From Goekera deserti (GTDB lineage Bacteria; Actinomycetota; Actinomycetes; Mycobacteriales; Geodermatophilaceae), in contig NZ_JAAGWK010000023.1 of the NCBI RefSeq assembly GCF_010685995.1, forward strand, positions 1 through 39,729: a stretch of DNA of 39,729 nt. The letters run 5' to 3'. Position 1 is the first letter of the stretch; each line of letters starts with the position of its first letter. Made by a program: the position numbers and the translations under genes. Shown here in pieces: positions 24,468 to 32,486 of the stretch. The notes under the pieces are model-generated. The model made no database searches. It saw only the letters and a list, made by a program, of their open reading frames with translations, and was not told the origin of the DNA.

Positions 24468-24473
24468 TAGTGT
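24468..24473 (+). promoter_or_regulatory. Possible -10 (TAGTGT) of the liv-type operon
   Basis: TAGTGT fits TAnnnT, with a weak TTCCGC 18 bp upstream (24444-24449). It would give a leader of about 90 nt before livF. Alternatives in this 250-bp gap cannot be excluded. Confidence 0.3.
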
Positions 24474-24570
24474 CGCGGCGCACACCCCCACGGTGAACTG
24501 GCTCACACGAACCGAGGGGCGTGCTCTCGGCTGAGACCTCTGCCGGGAACCTCGACGGAGAGGTCGTCGG

Positions 24571-25356
24571 TTGCTCGCGGTCAACAACCTGGAAGTCGTC
24601 TATGACGACGTGGTCCTGGTGCTCCGGGGGGTGAGCCTGCAGGTGCCCGAGGGGCAGGTCGTGGGTCTGCTCGGCGCCAACGGCGCCGGCAAGACGACGC
24701 TGCTCCGCGCGGTCTCCGGGCTCCTGGACATCCACCACGGCGCCGTCACCCGCGGGCAGGTGACGCTGGACGGCGACCGGATCGACCACCTGGACCCCCA
24801 GCAGATCGTGGCCCGCGGCATCAGCCAGGTGCTCGAGGGCCGCCGCGTGTTCGGCGAGTTCTCCGTGGAGGAGAACCTCCGGGTCGGGGCGCACACCCGG
24901 CCCAAGGACCGCGCCGCCAACCTCGAGCGCGTCTACGACCTGTTCCCCCGGCTGCTGGAGCGCCGCGCGCAGGCAGCCGGCTACCTGTCCGGCGGCGAGC
25001 AGCAGATGCTCGCCATGGGCCGGGCGCTGATGAGCAACCCGCGCTACCTGCTGCTGGACGAGCCGAGCCTGGGCCTCGCCCCGCAGCTGGTCGCCACCAT
25101 CCGCGACCTGATCACGCTGATCAACAGCCAGGGCACCACGGTGCTGCTGGTCGAGCAGAACGCCTCGATGGCGCTGTCGGTCGCCGGTCACGGCTACGTC
25201 ATGGAGACCGGCAAGGTCGTCATGGACAAGCCCGCCGCCGAGCTGCTGGACGACGACGACATCAAGGAGTTCTACCTGGGTCTCGGCGCCGAGGGCTCCG
25301 AGCGGAGCTTCCGCAACGTGAAGCACTACCGGCGTCGGAAGAGGTGGCTGTCGTGA
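24571..25356 (+). CDS. livF: HAAT-family ABC transporter ATPase, LivF-like
   Basis: 261-residue ATPase of the branched-chain amino acid/carboxylate importer class, on the cytosolic side of the permease pair. Walker A GANGAGKT (35-42), Q-loop region SQVLEGRRVFGEFSVEENL with the LivF-type E-G-R-x-V-F, signature LSGGEQQ (139-145), Walker B LLLDEPSLGLAP (160-171) and switch-region LVEQN are present. The C-terminus has an atypical basic extension (KHYRRRKRW). The start is TTG with GGAGAGG 7 nt upstream. First gene of a six-gene unit; its stop overlaps the next start as GTGA. Confidence 0.92.
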   Translation: MLAVNNLEVVYDDVVLVLRGVSLQVPEGQVVGLLGANGAGKTTLLRAVSGLLDIHHGAVTRGQVTLDGDRIDHLDPQQIVARGISQVLEGRRVFGEFSVEENLRVGAHTRPKDRAANLERVYDLFPRLLERRAQAAGYLSGGEQQMLAMGRALMSNPRYLLLDEPSLGLAPQLVATIRDLITLINSQGTTVLLVEQNASMALSVAGHGYVMETGKVVMDKPAAELLDDDDIKEFYLGLGAEGSERSFRNVKHYRRRKRWLS

Positions 25357-26279
25357 GTGCCGACCAGCAGACCGGTGCCCCGCTGGTCGAGGTCGAGGGC
25401 GTGACGCTGCGGTTCAAGGGCGTCACCGCGATCAACCAGGTGTCCTTCACCGTCGGCCAGCGTGAGCTGTTCGCCGTCATCGGCCCGAACGGCGCCGGCA
25501 AGACGTCGATCTTCAACGTGCTCTCCGGGGTGTACCGGCCACAGGAGGGCAGCGTCCGCTTCCTCGGCGAGGACGTCCTGGGCCAGCGGCCGCACGCCAT
25601 CGCCGCCCGCGGCATGGCGCGCACCTTCCAGAACATCGAGCTGTTCGAGAACCTCACGGTGATCGACAACCTGATGCTCGGCCGCGCCCACCGGGTCCGC
25701 TACGGGGTGCTGTCCGCGGCGCTCTGGTTCGGCCGGGCCCGGAACAGCGAGCTGACCGACCGGGCCGCCGTCGAGGACATCGTCGACTTCCTGGAGCTCG
25801 CCTCCTACCGCGGCATGCCGGTCGGGCTGCTGCCCTACGGCATCCAGAAGCGGGTGGAGCTCGGCCGCGCGCTGGCCATGGAGCCCAAGCTGCTGCTGCT
25901 CGACGAGCCGGTGGCCGGCATGAACCTCGAGGAGACCGAGGACATGGCCCGCTTCATCCTCGACATCCGCGACGAGCTCGAGATCTCGATGATCATGATC
26001 GAGCACGACATGGGGCTGGTCATGGACCTCGCCGACCGGATCATGGTCGTCGACTTCGGGGTGCCCATCACCACCGGCGTCCCGGCCGACGTGCAGCGCA
26101 ACCCCGACGTCATCCGCGCCTACCTCGGCCAGGACCACGACACCGGCGGCCGCCGGTCCGCCGGCGGGTCCCCGCCCACGACCGGTACCTCGCCCACGAC
26201 CGGTACCTCGCCCACGACCGGCACCGAGCCGGTCGGCACCGGCGCCACCGCCGCCCGGACCACAGGGGAGACCACATGA
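25353..26279 (+). CDS. livG: HAAT-family ABC transporter ATPase, LivG-like
   Basis: 308-residue second ATPase of the importer. Walker A GPNGAGKT (43-50), the LivG hallmark RTFQNIELFENLTVIDNLMLG, signature LPYGIQKRVELGRAL (the usual L-S-G-G-Q is L-P-Y-G-I in this branch), Walker B LLLLDEPVAGMN and switch IEHDM are all intact. The last 45 residues are not part of the family: a Gly/Thr/Pro tail built from three P-T-T-G-T-S repeats. GTG 25353 is chosen over GTG 25344 because it overlaps the livF stop (GTGA) and sits 8 nt after GGAAGAGG. The stop overlaps the ligase start as ATGA. Confidence 0.93.
   Translation: MSADQQTGAPLVEVEGVTLRFKGVTAINQVSFTVGQRELFAVIGPNGAGKTSIFNVLSGVYRPQEGSVRFLGEDVLGQRPHAIAARGMARTFQNIELFENLTVIDNLMLGRAHRVRYGVLSAALWFGRARNSELTDRAAVEDIVDFLELASYRGMPVGLLPYGIQKRVELGRALAMEPKLLLLDEPVAGMNLEETEDMARFILDIRDELEISMIMIEHDMGLVMDLADRIMVVDFGVPITTGVPADVQRNPDVIRAYLGQDHDTGGRRSAGGSPPTTGTSPTTGTSPTTGTEPVGTGATAARTTGETT
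26175..26226. repeat. 18-bp tandem repeat in the livG C-terminus
   Basis: Two exact copies and one partial copy of CCCACGACCGGTACCTCG encode a Pro-Thr-Thr-Gly-Thr-Ser tail outside the ATPase fold. Confidence 0.85.
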
Positions 26280-28150
26280 CCGCCCTCCTCGGCACGGGCA
26301 CCGCCCCCGCGCCGACCGTCACCACCACCATCGCCACCCGGGTCCGCGACCGGGCCGCCACGACCCCCCGCGGGGTCGCCATGCGCTCCAAGCAGCTCGG
26401 GCTCTGGCGGGAGACCAGCTGGGCGGAGTACTGGGAGGAGGTGCAGCTGGTGGGGCACGCCCTGCTGGCCCTCGGCATCACCCGGGGCGACCGGGTGGCC
26501 ATCGCGTCGGAGAACCGTCGCGAGTGGCTGTCGGCCGACCTGGGGATCGTCGCGGTCGGCGGGATCACGGTCGGGCTGTACCCCACCAACCCCGCCGCCG
26601 AGGTGCTGCACCTGCTGGCCGACTCCGGGTCCGTGCTGCTCGTCGCCGAGGACCAGGAGCAGCTGGACAAGGCGCTGGAGGTGAGCGACCGGACCCCGGC
26701 GCTGCGGCACCTGGTCTACGTCGACCCGCGCGGCATCCGCGGCCGCTACGACGACCCCCGGCTGCTGCACTGGGACGACTTCCTCGAGCTCGGCCGCGGC
26801 CACCGCGCCGCGCACCCCGGCGCGATCGACGAGGCGATGGCCGGCACCCGCCCGGACGACGTGATGACGCTGGTCTACACGTCGGGCACCACCGGCCCGC
26901 CCAAGGGCGCGATGCTCTCGGTGGCCAACGCCGAGGCGACGATCGCCACCTTCACCGGGGTCGGCGGGCTCCAGGACCCGCCGGCCGGGCCGTCGGACAT
27001 GGTGCTGTCCTACCTGCCGCTGTGCCACGTCGCCGAGCGCATCTTCACGATCTGGAACAACGCCGCGACCGGCATCCAGGTGAACTTCGCCGAGAACATC
27101 GACACGGTGCCGGCCAACCTGCGCGAGATCCAGCCGACCTTCTTCTTCGCCGTCCCACGGATCTGGGAGAAGCTGCTGGCCACCGTGCGGGTCCGGCAGG
27201 CCTCGGCCAGCCCGGTCAAGCGGGCGGTGGGCAACCTCGGCCTGAAGCTCGCCGAGGGCGTCGGGAAGTCGCTGGTGGCCAACGGTGGCCGGCACACCGC
27301 GAGCAGCCGGGTCAGGCACGCGGTGGCCTGGGTGCTCGTCGTCCGGTCGCTGCGCGAGCGGCTGGGACTGCGCCGGGTGCGCTGGGCCGGCTGCGGCGCG
27401 GCACCCGTCGCCGTCGATGTCCTGCAGTTCTTCGCCGGTCTCGGCATCCCGGTGCACGAGCTGTACGGGATGACCGAGAACACCGCGTCGGCCACGGCCA
27501 ACCGGCCCGGCCGGATCCGGCTCGGCACGGTGGGCGAGCCGCACGACAGCGTCGAGGTGCGGATCGACGAGCAGACCGGCGAGGTGCTCACCCGTGGCGC
27601 CGCGACGTTCCTCGGCTACTGGAACCGCCCCGACGCCACCGCGGAGACCGTCGACGCCGACGGCTGGCTGCACACCGGCGACGTCGGGGTGCTCGAGGAC
27701 GGCTACCTGCGGATCACCGACCGCATGAAGGACATCCTGATCACCGCCGGCGGCAAGAACATCGCGCCGTCGGAGATCGAGAACGCGCTCAAGGTCAGCC
27801 CGCTGATCAAGGAGGCCGTGGTCATCGGTGACCGGCGCGCGTACCTGACGGCGCTCATCGGCGTCGAGCCGGACACCATGAGCGACTGGGCGCAGCGGCA
27901 CAACATCGCCTACAGCACCTACCGGGACCTCACCGAGAAGAAGGAGGTCCTCGAACTCGTGCAGGGGATCGTGACCGACGTCAACAGCCGGCTCGCGACG
28001 GTCGAGCAGATCAAGACCTTCCGGCTGCTGCCCAAGCTCCTGGACCACGAGGACGGCGAGCTCACCGCGACCCAGAAGGTCCGCCGCTCCGCCCTCGCCG
28101 AGCGGTTCTCCGACCTGGTCGAGGGCATGTACTCGGGGGCGGCCCGATGA
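26276..28150 (+). CDS. Long-chain-type acyl-CoA ligase (AMP-forming) embedded in the transporter operon
   Basis: 624-residue ANL-superfamily enzyme that adenylates a carboxylic acid and transfers it to CoA. P-loop motif YTSGTTGPPKGAM (about 200-212), LSYLPLCHVAER, core motif YGMTENT (about 398-404), A8 hinge region YWNRPDATAETVDADGWLHTGDVG, ITDRMKDILITAGGKNI and C-terminal catalytic-lysine region TATQKVRRSALAERFSDL are visible. Domain order and length fit the FAA1/FadD15-like long-chain group. Placed between livG and livH with ATGA overlaps on both sides, so it is translated with the importer. I infer that the imported solute is a fatty, aromatic or other organic acid that is CoA-activated on entry. 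The exact acid cannot be told. Confidence 0.9.
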   Translation: MTALLGTGTAPAPTVTTTIATRVRDRAATTPRGVAMRSKQLGLWRETSWAEYWEEVQLVGHALLALGITRGDRVAIASENRREWLSADLGIVAVGGITVGLYPTNPAAEVLHLLADSGSVLLVAEDQEQLDKALEVSDRTPALRHLVYVDPRGIRGRYDDPRLLHWDDFLELGRGHRAAHPGAIDEAMAGTRPDDVMTLVYTSGTTGPPKGAMLSVANAEATIATFTGVGGLQDPPAGPSDMVLSYLPLCHVAERIFTIWNNAATGIQVNFAENIDTVPANLREIQPTFFFAVPRIWEKLLATVRVRQASASPVKRAVGNLGLKLAEGVGKSLVANGGRHTASSRVRHAVAWVLVVRSLRERLGLRRVRWAGCGAAPVAVDVLQFFAGLGIPVHELYGMTENTASATANRPGRIRLGTVGEPHDSVEVRIDEQTGEVLTRGAATFLGYWNRPDATAETVDADGWLHTGDVGVLEDGYLRITDRMKDILITAGGKNIAPSEIENALKVSPLIKEAVVIGDRRAYLTALIGVEPDTMSDWAQRHNIAYSTYRDLTEKKEVLELVQGIVTDVNSRLATVEQIKTFRLLPKLLDHEDGELTATQKVRRSALAERFSDLVEGMYSGAAR

Positions 28151-29034
28151 GGGACGTCCTGCTCACCGCCATCCGCGGGATCGGCTTCGGCTCGATCTAC
28201 GCCATGCTCGCCGTCGGGTTCGTCGTCATCTACAAGTCGTCCCGCGTGATCAGCTTCGCCCAGCCGGCGCTGATGCTCGCCGGCGCGGTGCTGGTCAGCT
28301 ACCTGGCCGGCCCGATCGGCTTCTACGGCGCGGTGCTGGTGGCAGCGCTGGCGATCGCCGCGCTCGGGCTGGGGGTGGAGCGGGCGACCATCCGGCCGAT
28401 GATCGGGCGGCCGGTGTTCGTCATCGCGATCATCACCCTCGGCCTGGACATCGCGATCCGGGTCGTCGTCAACGCCTTCATCGGCTCGGACGTGCGCAAC
28501 GTGGGCGACCCCTGGGGGCTGTCGGCCGTCGACGTGTTCGGCCTGCCGGTGCAGGAGCGCTACATCGCGATGGTCCTCGTGCTCGTCGTGACCGTCGGTG
28601 CCCTGTTCGCCTTCTTCCAGTACAGCCGCTACGGCCTCGCCATGCGGGCGGCGTCGCTGGACCAGGAGACGGCGATGGTCCAGGGCGTCTCGGTCGGCGC
28701 CATGATGGCGCTGTCCTGGGCCATCGCCGGTGGGCTGGCCGCGGTCGCCGGTGCGTTCGTCGGTGCGGGCGGGGGGATCGAGCAGAACACCTGGATCATC
28801 GCGCTCAAGGCGCTGCCGGCCATCATCATCGGCGGCCTCGACTCGGTCGGCGGCGCGGTCATCGGCGGCCTCCTCGTCGGGCTGGTGGAGTCCTTCTTCG
28901 CCACCTACCAGGGTGAGTACCTGCCGTGGCTCGGGCAGAACTTCTCCCTCGTCTCGCCCTACGTGCTGCTGCTGGTCGTGCTGCTGGTGCGGCCCTACGG
29001 CATCTTCGGGACCCGAGAGGTGGAACGGGTGTGA
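28147..29034 (+). CDS. livH: HAAT-family ABC permease, LivH-like
   Basis: 295-residue membrane permease with about eight hydrophobic helices. Family features: GIGFGSIYAMLAVGFVVIYKSSRVISFAQP at the N-terminus (LivH G-x-x-Y-A-L-x-A-x-G pattern), the cytosolic loop YGLAMRAASLDQETAMVQGVSV contacting the ATPases (normally R-A-x-x-x-x-x-x-A-x-x-x-G), and the late ALPAIIIGGLDSVGGAVIGGLLVGLVES. It forms the translocation pathway with LivM. Start overlaps the ligase stop (ATGA) and its stop overlaps livM (GTGA). Confidence 0.93.
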   Translation: MRDVLLTAIRGIGFGSIYAMLAVGFVVIYKSSRVISFAQPALMLAGAVLVSYLAGPIGFYGAVLVAALAIAALGLGVERATIRPMIGRPVFVIAIITLGLDIAIRVVVNAFIGSDVRNVGDPWGLSAVDVFGLPVQERYIAMVLVLVVTVGALFAFFQYSRYGLAMRAASLDQETAMVQGVSVGAMMALSWAIAGGLAAVAGAFVGAGGGIEQNTWIIALKALPAIIIGGLDSVGGAVIGGLLVGLVESFFATYQGEYLPWLGQNFSLVSPYVLLLVVLLVRPYGIFGTREVERV

Positions 29035-30230
29035 CCGCGACCCAGCGACCCGTGCGCGACCCGGCGGCGGGCACCCCGGCCGCCGCCGCGCCGTCGGCCA
29101 CCCCGGCCCCGGCCCGTGCCCGGCGCCCTCGTGGCCGGCCGGCCATGTACACCGGCTACGCGCAGAACATGGCGCTGCTCAACACCGGCGGCAAGAAGGC
29201 CGGCGTCCTCGTGCTGTTCGTCGTGGCGCTGCTGCTGCCGTTCCTGCTCCAGGACGACCTGCTCCGCCTGCTCGCCACCGGCGCGGTCCTCGCGATCGGT
29301 GCGATCGGGCTGAACCTGGTGACCGGGTACGCCGGCCAGGTCTCCCTGGGCCACGCGGTCTTCCTGGGCATCGGCGCCTACACCGCCTCGGTGGTCAGCG
29401 GCGACCCCGAGGACGAGTCGGTGTACGGCTTCGGCATCACCTTCCTGCCCGTCTGGCTGCTGGCCGCCGGCCTGGTCGCCGCGCTGGTCGGGGCGATCGT
29501 GTCGCCGCTGGCCACCCGGTTGCGCGGGCTGTACCTGGCGATCGTCACCCTCGGCCTGGTCTTCATCGGTGAGCACGTCTTCCGCGAGTGGGACGCCCTC
29601 ACCGGTGGTGTCGGGGTGGGCCGGGAGGGGCCGACACCGGAGCTGTTCGGCTTCGACGTCGGCACCCGCAGCGAGTTCTTCTCCGCCGACCAGCAGCTCT
29701 ACCTGCTGATGCTGGTCATGCTGGTCCTCTTCGCGCTGGTGGGCCGGAACATCGCCCGCTCGGCGGTCGGCCGGAACTTCGCCGCCGTCCGCGACCGGGA
29801 CATCGCGGCGGAGGTCACCGGGGTCGACGTCCGCAAGGCCAAGCGGCTGGCGTTCGTCATCTCCGGGTTCTACGGCGGCTGCGCCGGAGCTCTGCTCTAC
29901 TCGATCAACGGCTACATCGACCCCGGGTCGTTCAACGTGCTGCTGAGCGTGCAGTTCATCGCGATGATCCTGATCGGCGGGGCGGCCACCATCTCCGGCT
30001 CGATCATGGGCGCCTTCTTCGTCGCCCTGCTGCCGCGGCTGACCCGGGAGCTGCCGGAGTACCTGCCGTTCCTGTCCTCCTCGCCGACCGAGACGCCGAA
30101 CGTCTTCCAGTTCGAGACGTTCCTCTACGGCATCTTGATCGTCCTGTTCCTGATCCTCGAACCACGCGGGCTCTTCGGGCTCTGGGTCAGGGCCAGGAAC
30201 TACTGGAAGGCCTGGCCCTTCAGCTACTGA
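29031..30230 (+). CDS. livM: HAAT-family ABC permease, LivM-like
   Basis: 399-residue permease. The first 45 residues are an Ala/Pro/Arg-rich cytosolic extension, then the membrane part with AIGAIGLNLVTGYAGQVSLGHAVFLGIGAYTAS (the LivM G-Y-x-G-Q-x-S-L-G-x-A signature), RLRGLYLAIVTLGLVFI, the ATPase-contact loop SAVGRNFAAVRDRDIAAEVTGVDV, and QFIAMILIGGAATISGSIMGAFF near the end. The GTG start overlaps the livH stop. The C-terminus LEPRGLFGLW is also typical. A hairpin follows before livK, so this is the last gene of the overlapping set. Confidence 0.93.
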   Translation: MTATQRPVRDPAAGTPAAAAPSATPAPARARRPRGRPAMYTGYAQNMALLNTGGKKAGVLVLFVVALLLPFLLQDDLLRLLATGAVLAIGAIGLNLVTGYAGQVSLGHAVFLGIGAYTASVVSGDPEDESVYGFGITFLPVWLLAAGLVAALVGAIVSPLATRLRGLYLAIVTLGLVFIGEHVFREWDALTGGVGVGREGPTPELFGFDVGTRSEFFSADQQLYLLMLVMLVLFALVGRNIARSAVGRNFAAVRDRDIAAEVTGVDVRKAKRLAFVISGFYGGCAGALLYSINGYIDPGSFNVLLSVQFIAMILIGGAATISGSIMGAFFVALLPRLTRELPEYLPFLSSSPTETPNVFQFETFLYGILIVLFLILEPRGLFGLWVRARNYWKAWPFSY

Positions 30231-30261
30231 GGCCGGCCCACGCACTCCCCGACGGCGATGA

Positions 30262-30288
30262 CGCCGGTCGGGGTCACCCCGACCGGCG
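30262..30288 (+). terminator. Intercistronic hairpin between livM and livK
   Basis: CGCCGGTCGGGGT and ACCCCGACCGGCG form a perfect stem around a minimal loop, with further complementary GACGGCG/CGCCGTC sequence nearby. It could be a partial terminator or an mRNA-stabilising element that sets the livK level apart from the permeases. Confidence 0.5.
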
Positions 30289-30315
30289 CCGTCGCCGGCA
30301 CGAAGGGAGCACCAC

Positions 30316-31647
30316 ATGAGCAGGACCACCATGCGTCGTCGGGTGGCCGCGGCATCGCTGGCCGGCGTCGCCGTCCTCGCAGCCGGCTGCCGAGGTGGCG
30401 GCGAGGACCCCGCCGACGGCGGCGGCGACGCCGCCGGCAGTGTCGCCACCGACATCGGCGTCACCAGCGAGCCGTGCCCGGAAGCGGTCAACCAGGACAC
30501 CGGCTGCATCTACCTGGGCACGCTGTCCGACCTCACCGTCGGCCCGTTCGCCCCGCTGGGACCGTCGATCGTGGAGGGCCAGAAGGCCTTCTGGAACCGG
30601 GTCAACACCGAGGGCGGCATCGAGGGCTACGAGGTGAACGTCACCGAGTACGTCCGCGACAACCAGTACAACCCGCAGGTCACCAACCAGGTGTACCGGG
30701 AGATCAAGCCCGACGTCCTGGGCCTGGCCCAGTCGCTGGGCTCCCCGCCCACCGCCTCGATCGTCGACGACCTCACCGCGGAGAACATCGTCACCGCGCC
30801 CGCCGGGTGGACGTCGCTGTACCTGTTCCAGGACATCATCGTCGAGTCCGGGGCCAGCTACTGCGCCGAGGCCATGAACGGCGTCGACTACGCGGTCGGC
30901 GAGTACGGCGCCAAGTCGGTCATGTCCGTGCACCTCGCCGGTGACTTCGGCGGCGACGCCGCGGCCGGCGTCAAGGTCGCCGCGGACGCCAACGGCATCG
31001 AGTTCACCAACGTGGAGACGACGTCGGGCACGGACAACCAGGCCGCCGCGATCTCGCAGATCCTCAGCCAGAAGCCCGACCTGGTCGTCGTCTCGACCGG
31101 CCCCGCGGACATGGCCACGATCGTCGGCCAGACCGTGGCGCAGGGCTTCCAGGGCCGCTTCCTCGGCTCCTCGCCGACGTGGAACTCCGCGCTGCTGAAG
31201 AGCCCGGCCGCGCCGGCGCTGCAGGCCAAGTACCAGCTGATGGCGCCGTGGGGCCCCTGGGACGCCGACACCGCCGGTCACGAGGCCGCGCGTACGGCGC
31301 TGGCCGGCGTCACGACGCCCAACGAGTCCTACATCAGCGGCTGGATCTGGTCCTACCCGATGCTGGCCGCACTCAAGGCCGCCGTGGAGTCCGGTGACCT
31401 GACCCGCGAGGGCCTGGCCACCGCGGCCTCCGAGCTCACCGAGGTCGACTTCGAGGGCATCCTCCCGGAGGGGTCCGGGAACTACGCCGGTGGCCCGAAC
31501 GAGGCAGCTTCGCGCACCACGGTGATCAGCAACGTCGACCCGACCGCCACCACCGGCGTCACGGTCGCCGAGGAGGCGCTCGCCGGCCCCACGGCCACCG
31601 AGTACGACTTCACCGGCCCCTGCTACGAAGAGGTCGACCTGGGCTGA
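30316..31647 (+). CDS. livK: HAAT-family substrate-binding lipoprotein, LivK-like
   Basis: 443-residue extracytoplasmic receptor. A lipoprotein signal is clear: MSRTTMRRR, hydrophobic core, lipobox LAAGC with C25 as the lipidated residue, then a Gly/Asp-rich spacer. The type I periplasmic-binding fold follows: IYLGTLSDLTVGPFAPLGPSIVEGQKAFWNRVN at the N-lobe, IKPDVLGLAQSLGSPPTASIVDD, YGAKSVMSVHLAGDFGGDAAAGVKVAADANG and DLVVVSTGPADMATIVGQ. Two extra cysteines (in EPCPE and TGCIY) and one at the C-terminus (TGPCYEEVDLG) may make disulfides. AAGGGAG precedes ATG 30316. Ligand probably an organic acid, judged from the ligase in the operon rather than from any binding residue. Confidence 0.9.
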   Translation: MSRTTMRRRVAAASLAGVAVLAAGCRGGGEDPADGGGDAAGSVATDIGVTSEPCPEAVNQDTGCIYLGTLSDLTVGPFAPLGPSIVEGQKAFWNRVNTEGGIEGYEVNVTEYVRDNQYNPQVTNQVYREIKPDVLGLAQSLGSPPTASIVDDLTAENIVTAPAGWTSLYLFQDIIVESGASYCAEAMNGVDYAVGEYGAKSVMSVHLAGDFGGDAAAGVKVAADANGIEFTNVETTSGTDNQAAAISQILSQKPDLVVVSTGPADMATIVGQTVAQGFQGRFLGSSPTWNSALLKSPAAPALQAKYQLMAPWGPWDADTAGHEAARTALAGVTTPNESYISGWIWSYPMLAALKAAVESGDLTREGLATAASELTEVDFEGILPEGSGNYAGGPNEAASRTTVISNVDPTATTGVTVAEEALAGPTATEYDFTGPCYEEVDLG

Positions 31648-31698
31648 TCCTCCGCCCCTGAACGGCCCTGCACGGCACCTGCACGGCACTGGCCCGGC

Positions 31699-31730
31699 GG
31701 CCGGGCACCTCGACGACGAGGTGCCCGGCC
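31699..31730 (+). terminator. Hairpin terminator of the liv-type operon
   Basis: Perfect 14-bp stem GGCCGGGCACCTCG / CGAGGTGCCCGGCC with loop ACGA, 52 bp after the livK stop. Confidence 0.75.
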
Positions 31731-31884
31731 GTCGTGCTGCCCGGGGTCACCCACGGTGACCGTCCTCCTGACCAGCGCGGGCGGGTGGTGCGCGGGCGCG
31801 AACGGGCCGTGATCAAGCCCATGACGCTGAGTAGTAGGACCGTGGCGGTTCTCGGCGACGCGCCGGGTCTCGGCAGTCACGCAT

Positions 31885-31896
31885 CGTCATATGACG
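31885..31896. promoter_or_regulatory. Palindrome CGTCATATGACG
   Basis: A perfect 12-bp palindrome in a locally AT-richer stretch 55 bp upstream of the GTG at 31951. Candidate operator; no regulator family can be named. Confidence 0.35.
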
Positions 31897-31950
31897 GGAA
31901 GGTGAAGCGCTTCGACTTGACTCTGCGCAATCAGGCGCGAAGGTGGGTGG

Positions 31951-32382
31951 GTGACCATCACGCCCGAGGAACTCGACGAGGAGCTCACGCTCGTCAGTGC
32001 AGCCACCCGATTCGACTACCTGCGCCGGCGCAACGAGGCGGCCACCCCGGTCCCCGACGCCCCGAGCAGCGACGACTTCTGGAGCGCCTTCCCCGACGTC
32101 ACCTTCGACGAGGACGAGGCGCTGGAGCTCCTGGCACTCGGCGAGGTCATCGCCCGCAAGGCCGCCGACGGCCGTCAGGTCGCCGTCGAGGCGGCACTGC
32201 AGGCCGGTGCCTCCTGGGACGACGTCGCCACCGCGCTCGACCTGCCGGTCGTCGAGGTCATGACCGAGCACGGGGAGTGGCTCAGCGGCCAGGAGCTGGC
32301 CGCGGCCGAGCTGGTGCCCAGCGAGGACGCCGCCGAGGAGACCGCCCCGGCAGCCGGCACCGCCGAGGGCACCGCCGCCTGA
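31951..32382 (+). CDS. Hypothetical acidic protein with an HTH-like segment
   Basis: 143 residues, very acidic, no membrane segment. The middle VAVEAALQAGASWDDVATALDLPVVEV has the spacing of a sigma-type or MarR-type helix-turn-helix (A-x-x-x-G-x-S-W-x-x-I/V-A-x-x-L), as seen in many small actinobacterial proteins. The C-terminus is an Ala/Glu/Thr tail. GTG 31951 follows the purine-rich GAAGGTGGGTGG. It reads in the same direction as the ferritin-like gene 104 bp downstream. I recognise no named family and assign no function. Confidence 0.65.
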   Translation: MTITPEELDEELTLVSAATRFDYLRRRNEAATPVPDAPSSDDFWSAFPDVTFDEDEALELLALGEVIARKAADGRQVAVEAALQAGASWDDVATALDLPVVEVMTEHGEWLSGQELAAAELVPSEDAAEETAPAAGTAEGTAA

Positions 32383-32486
32383 CCGGTGTGCCCAGCGCCA
32401 CTGCTAGCAGATCGCTTGCAGGAGTTAGCGGGCCCGGTCGACTGGGCAGGGGAGTGAGGTCTGTCCTCGACCCCCACGGAGTTCCC

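Larger units (their letters stand above)
31648..31950. other. Non-coding gap between livK and the next gene
   Basis: About 300 bp with no gene. It contains a 14-bp terminator hairpin close to livK and a 12-bp palindrome (31885-31896) upstream of the next reading frame. A TTGACT lies at 31916-31921, but I find no matching -10 at a normal distance. Confidence 0.6.

Noticed and set aside
31734-32486. N-terminal extension of the ferritin-like protein
   Set aside because: Basic low-complexity sequence out of frame with the annotated acidic gene; the ATG at 32487 has a good ribosome site.
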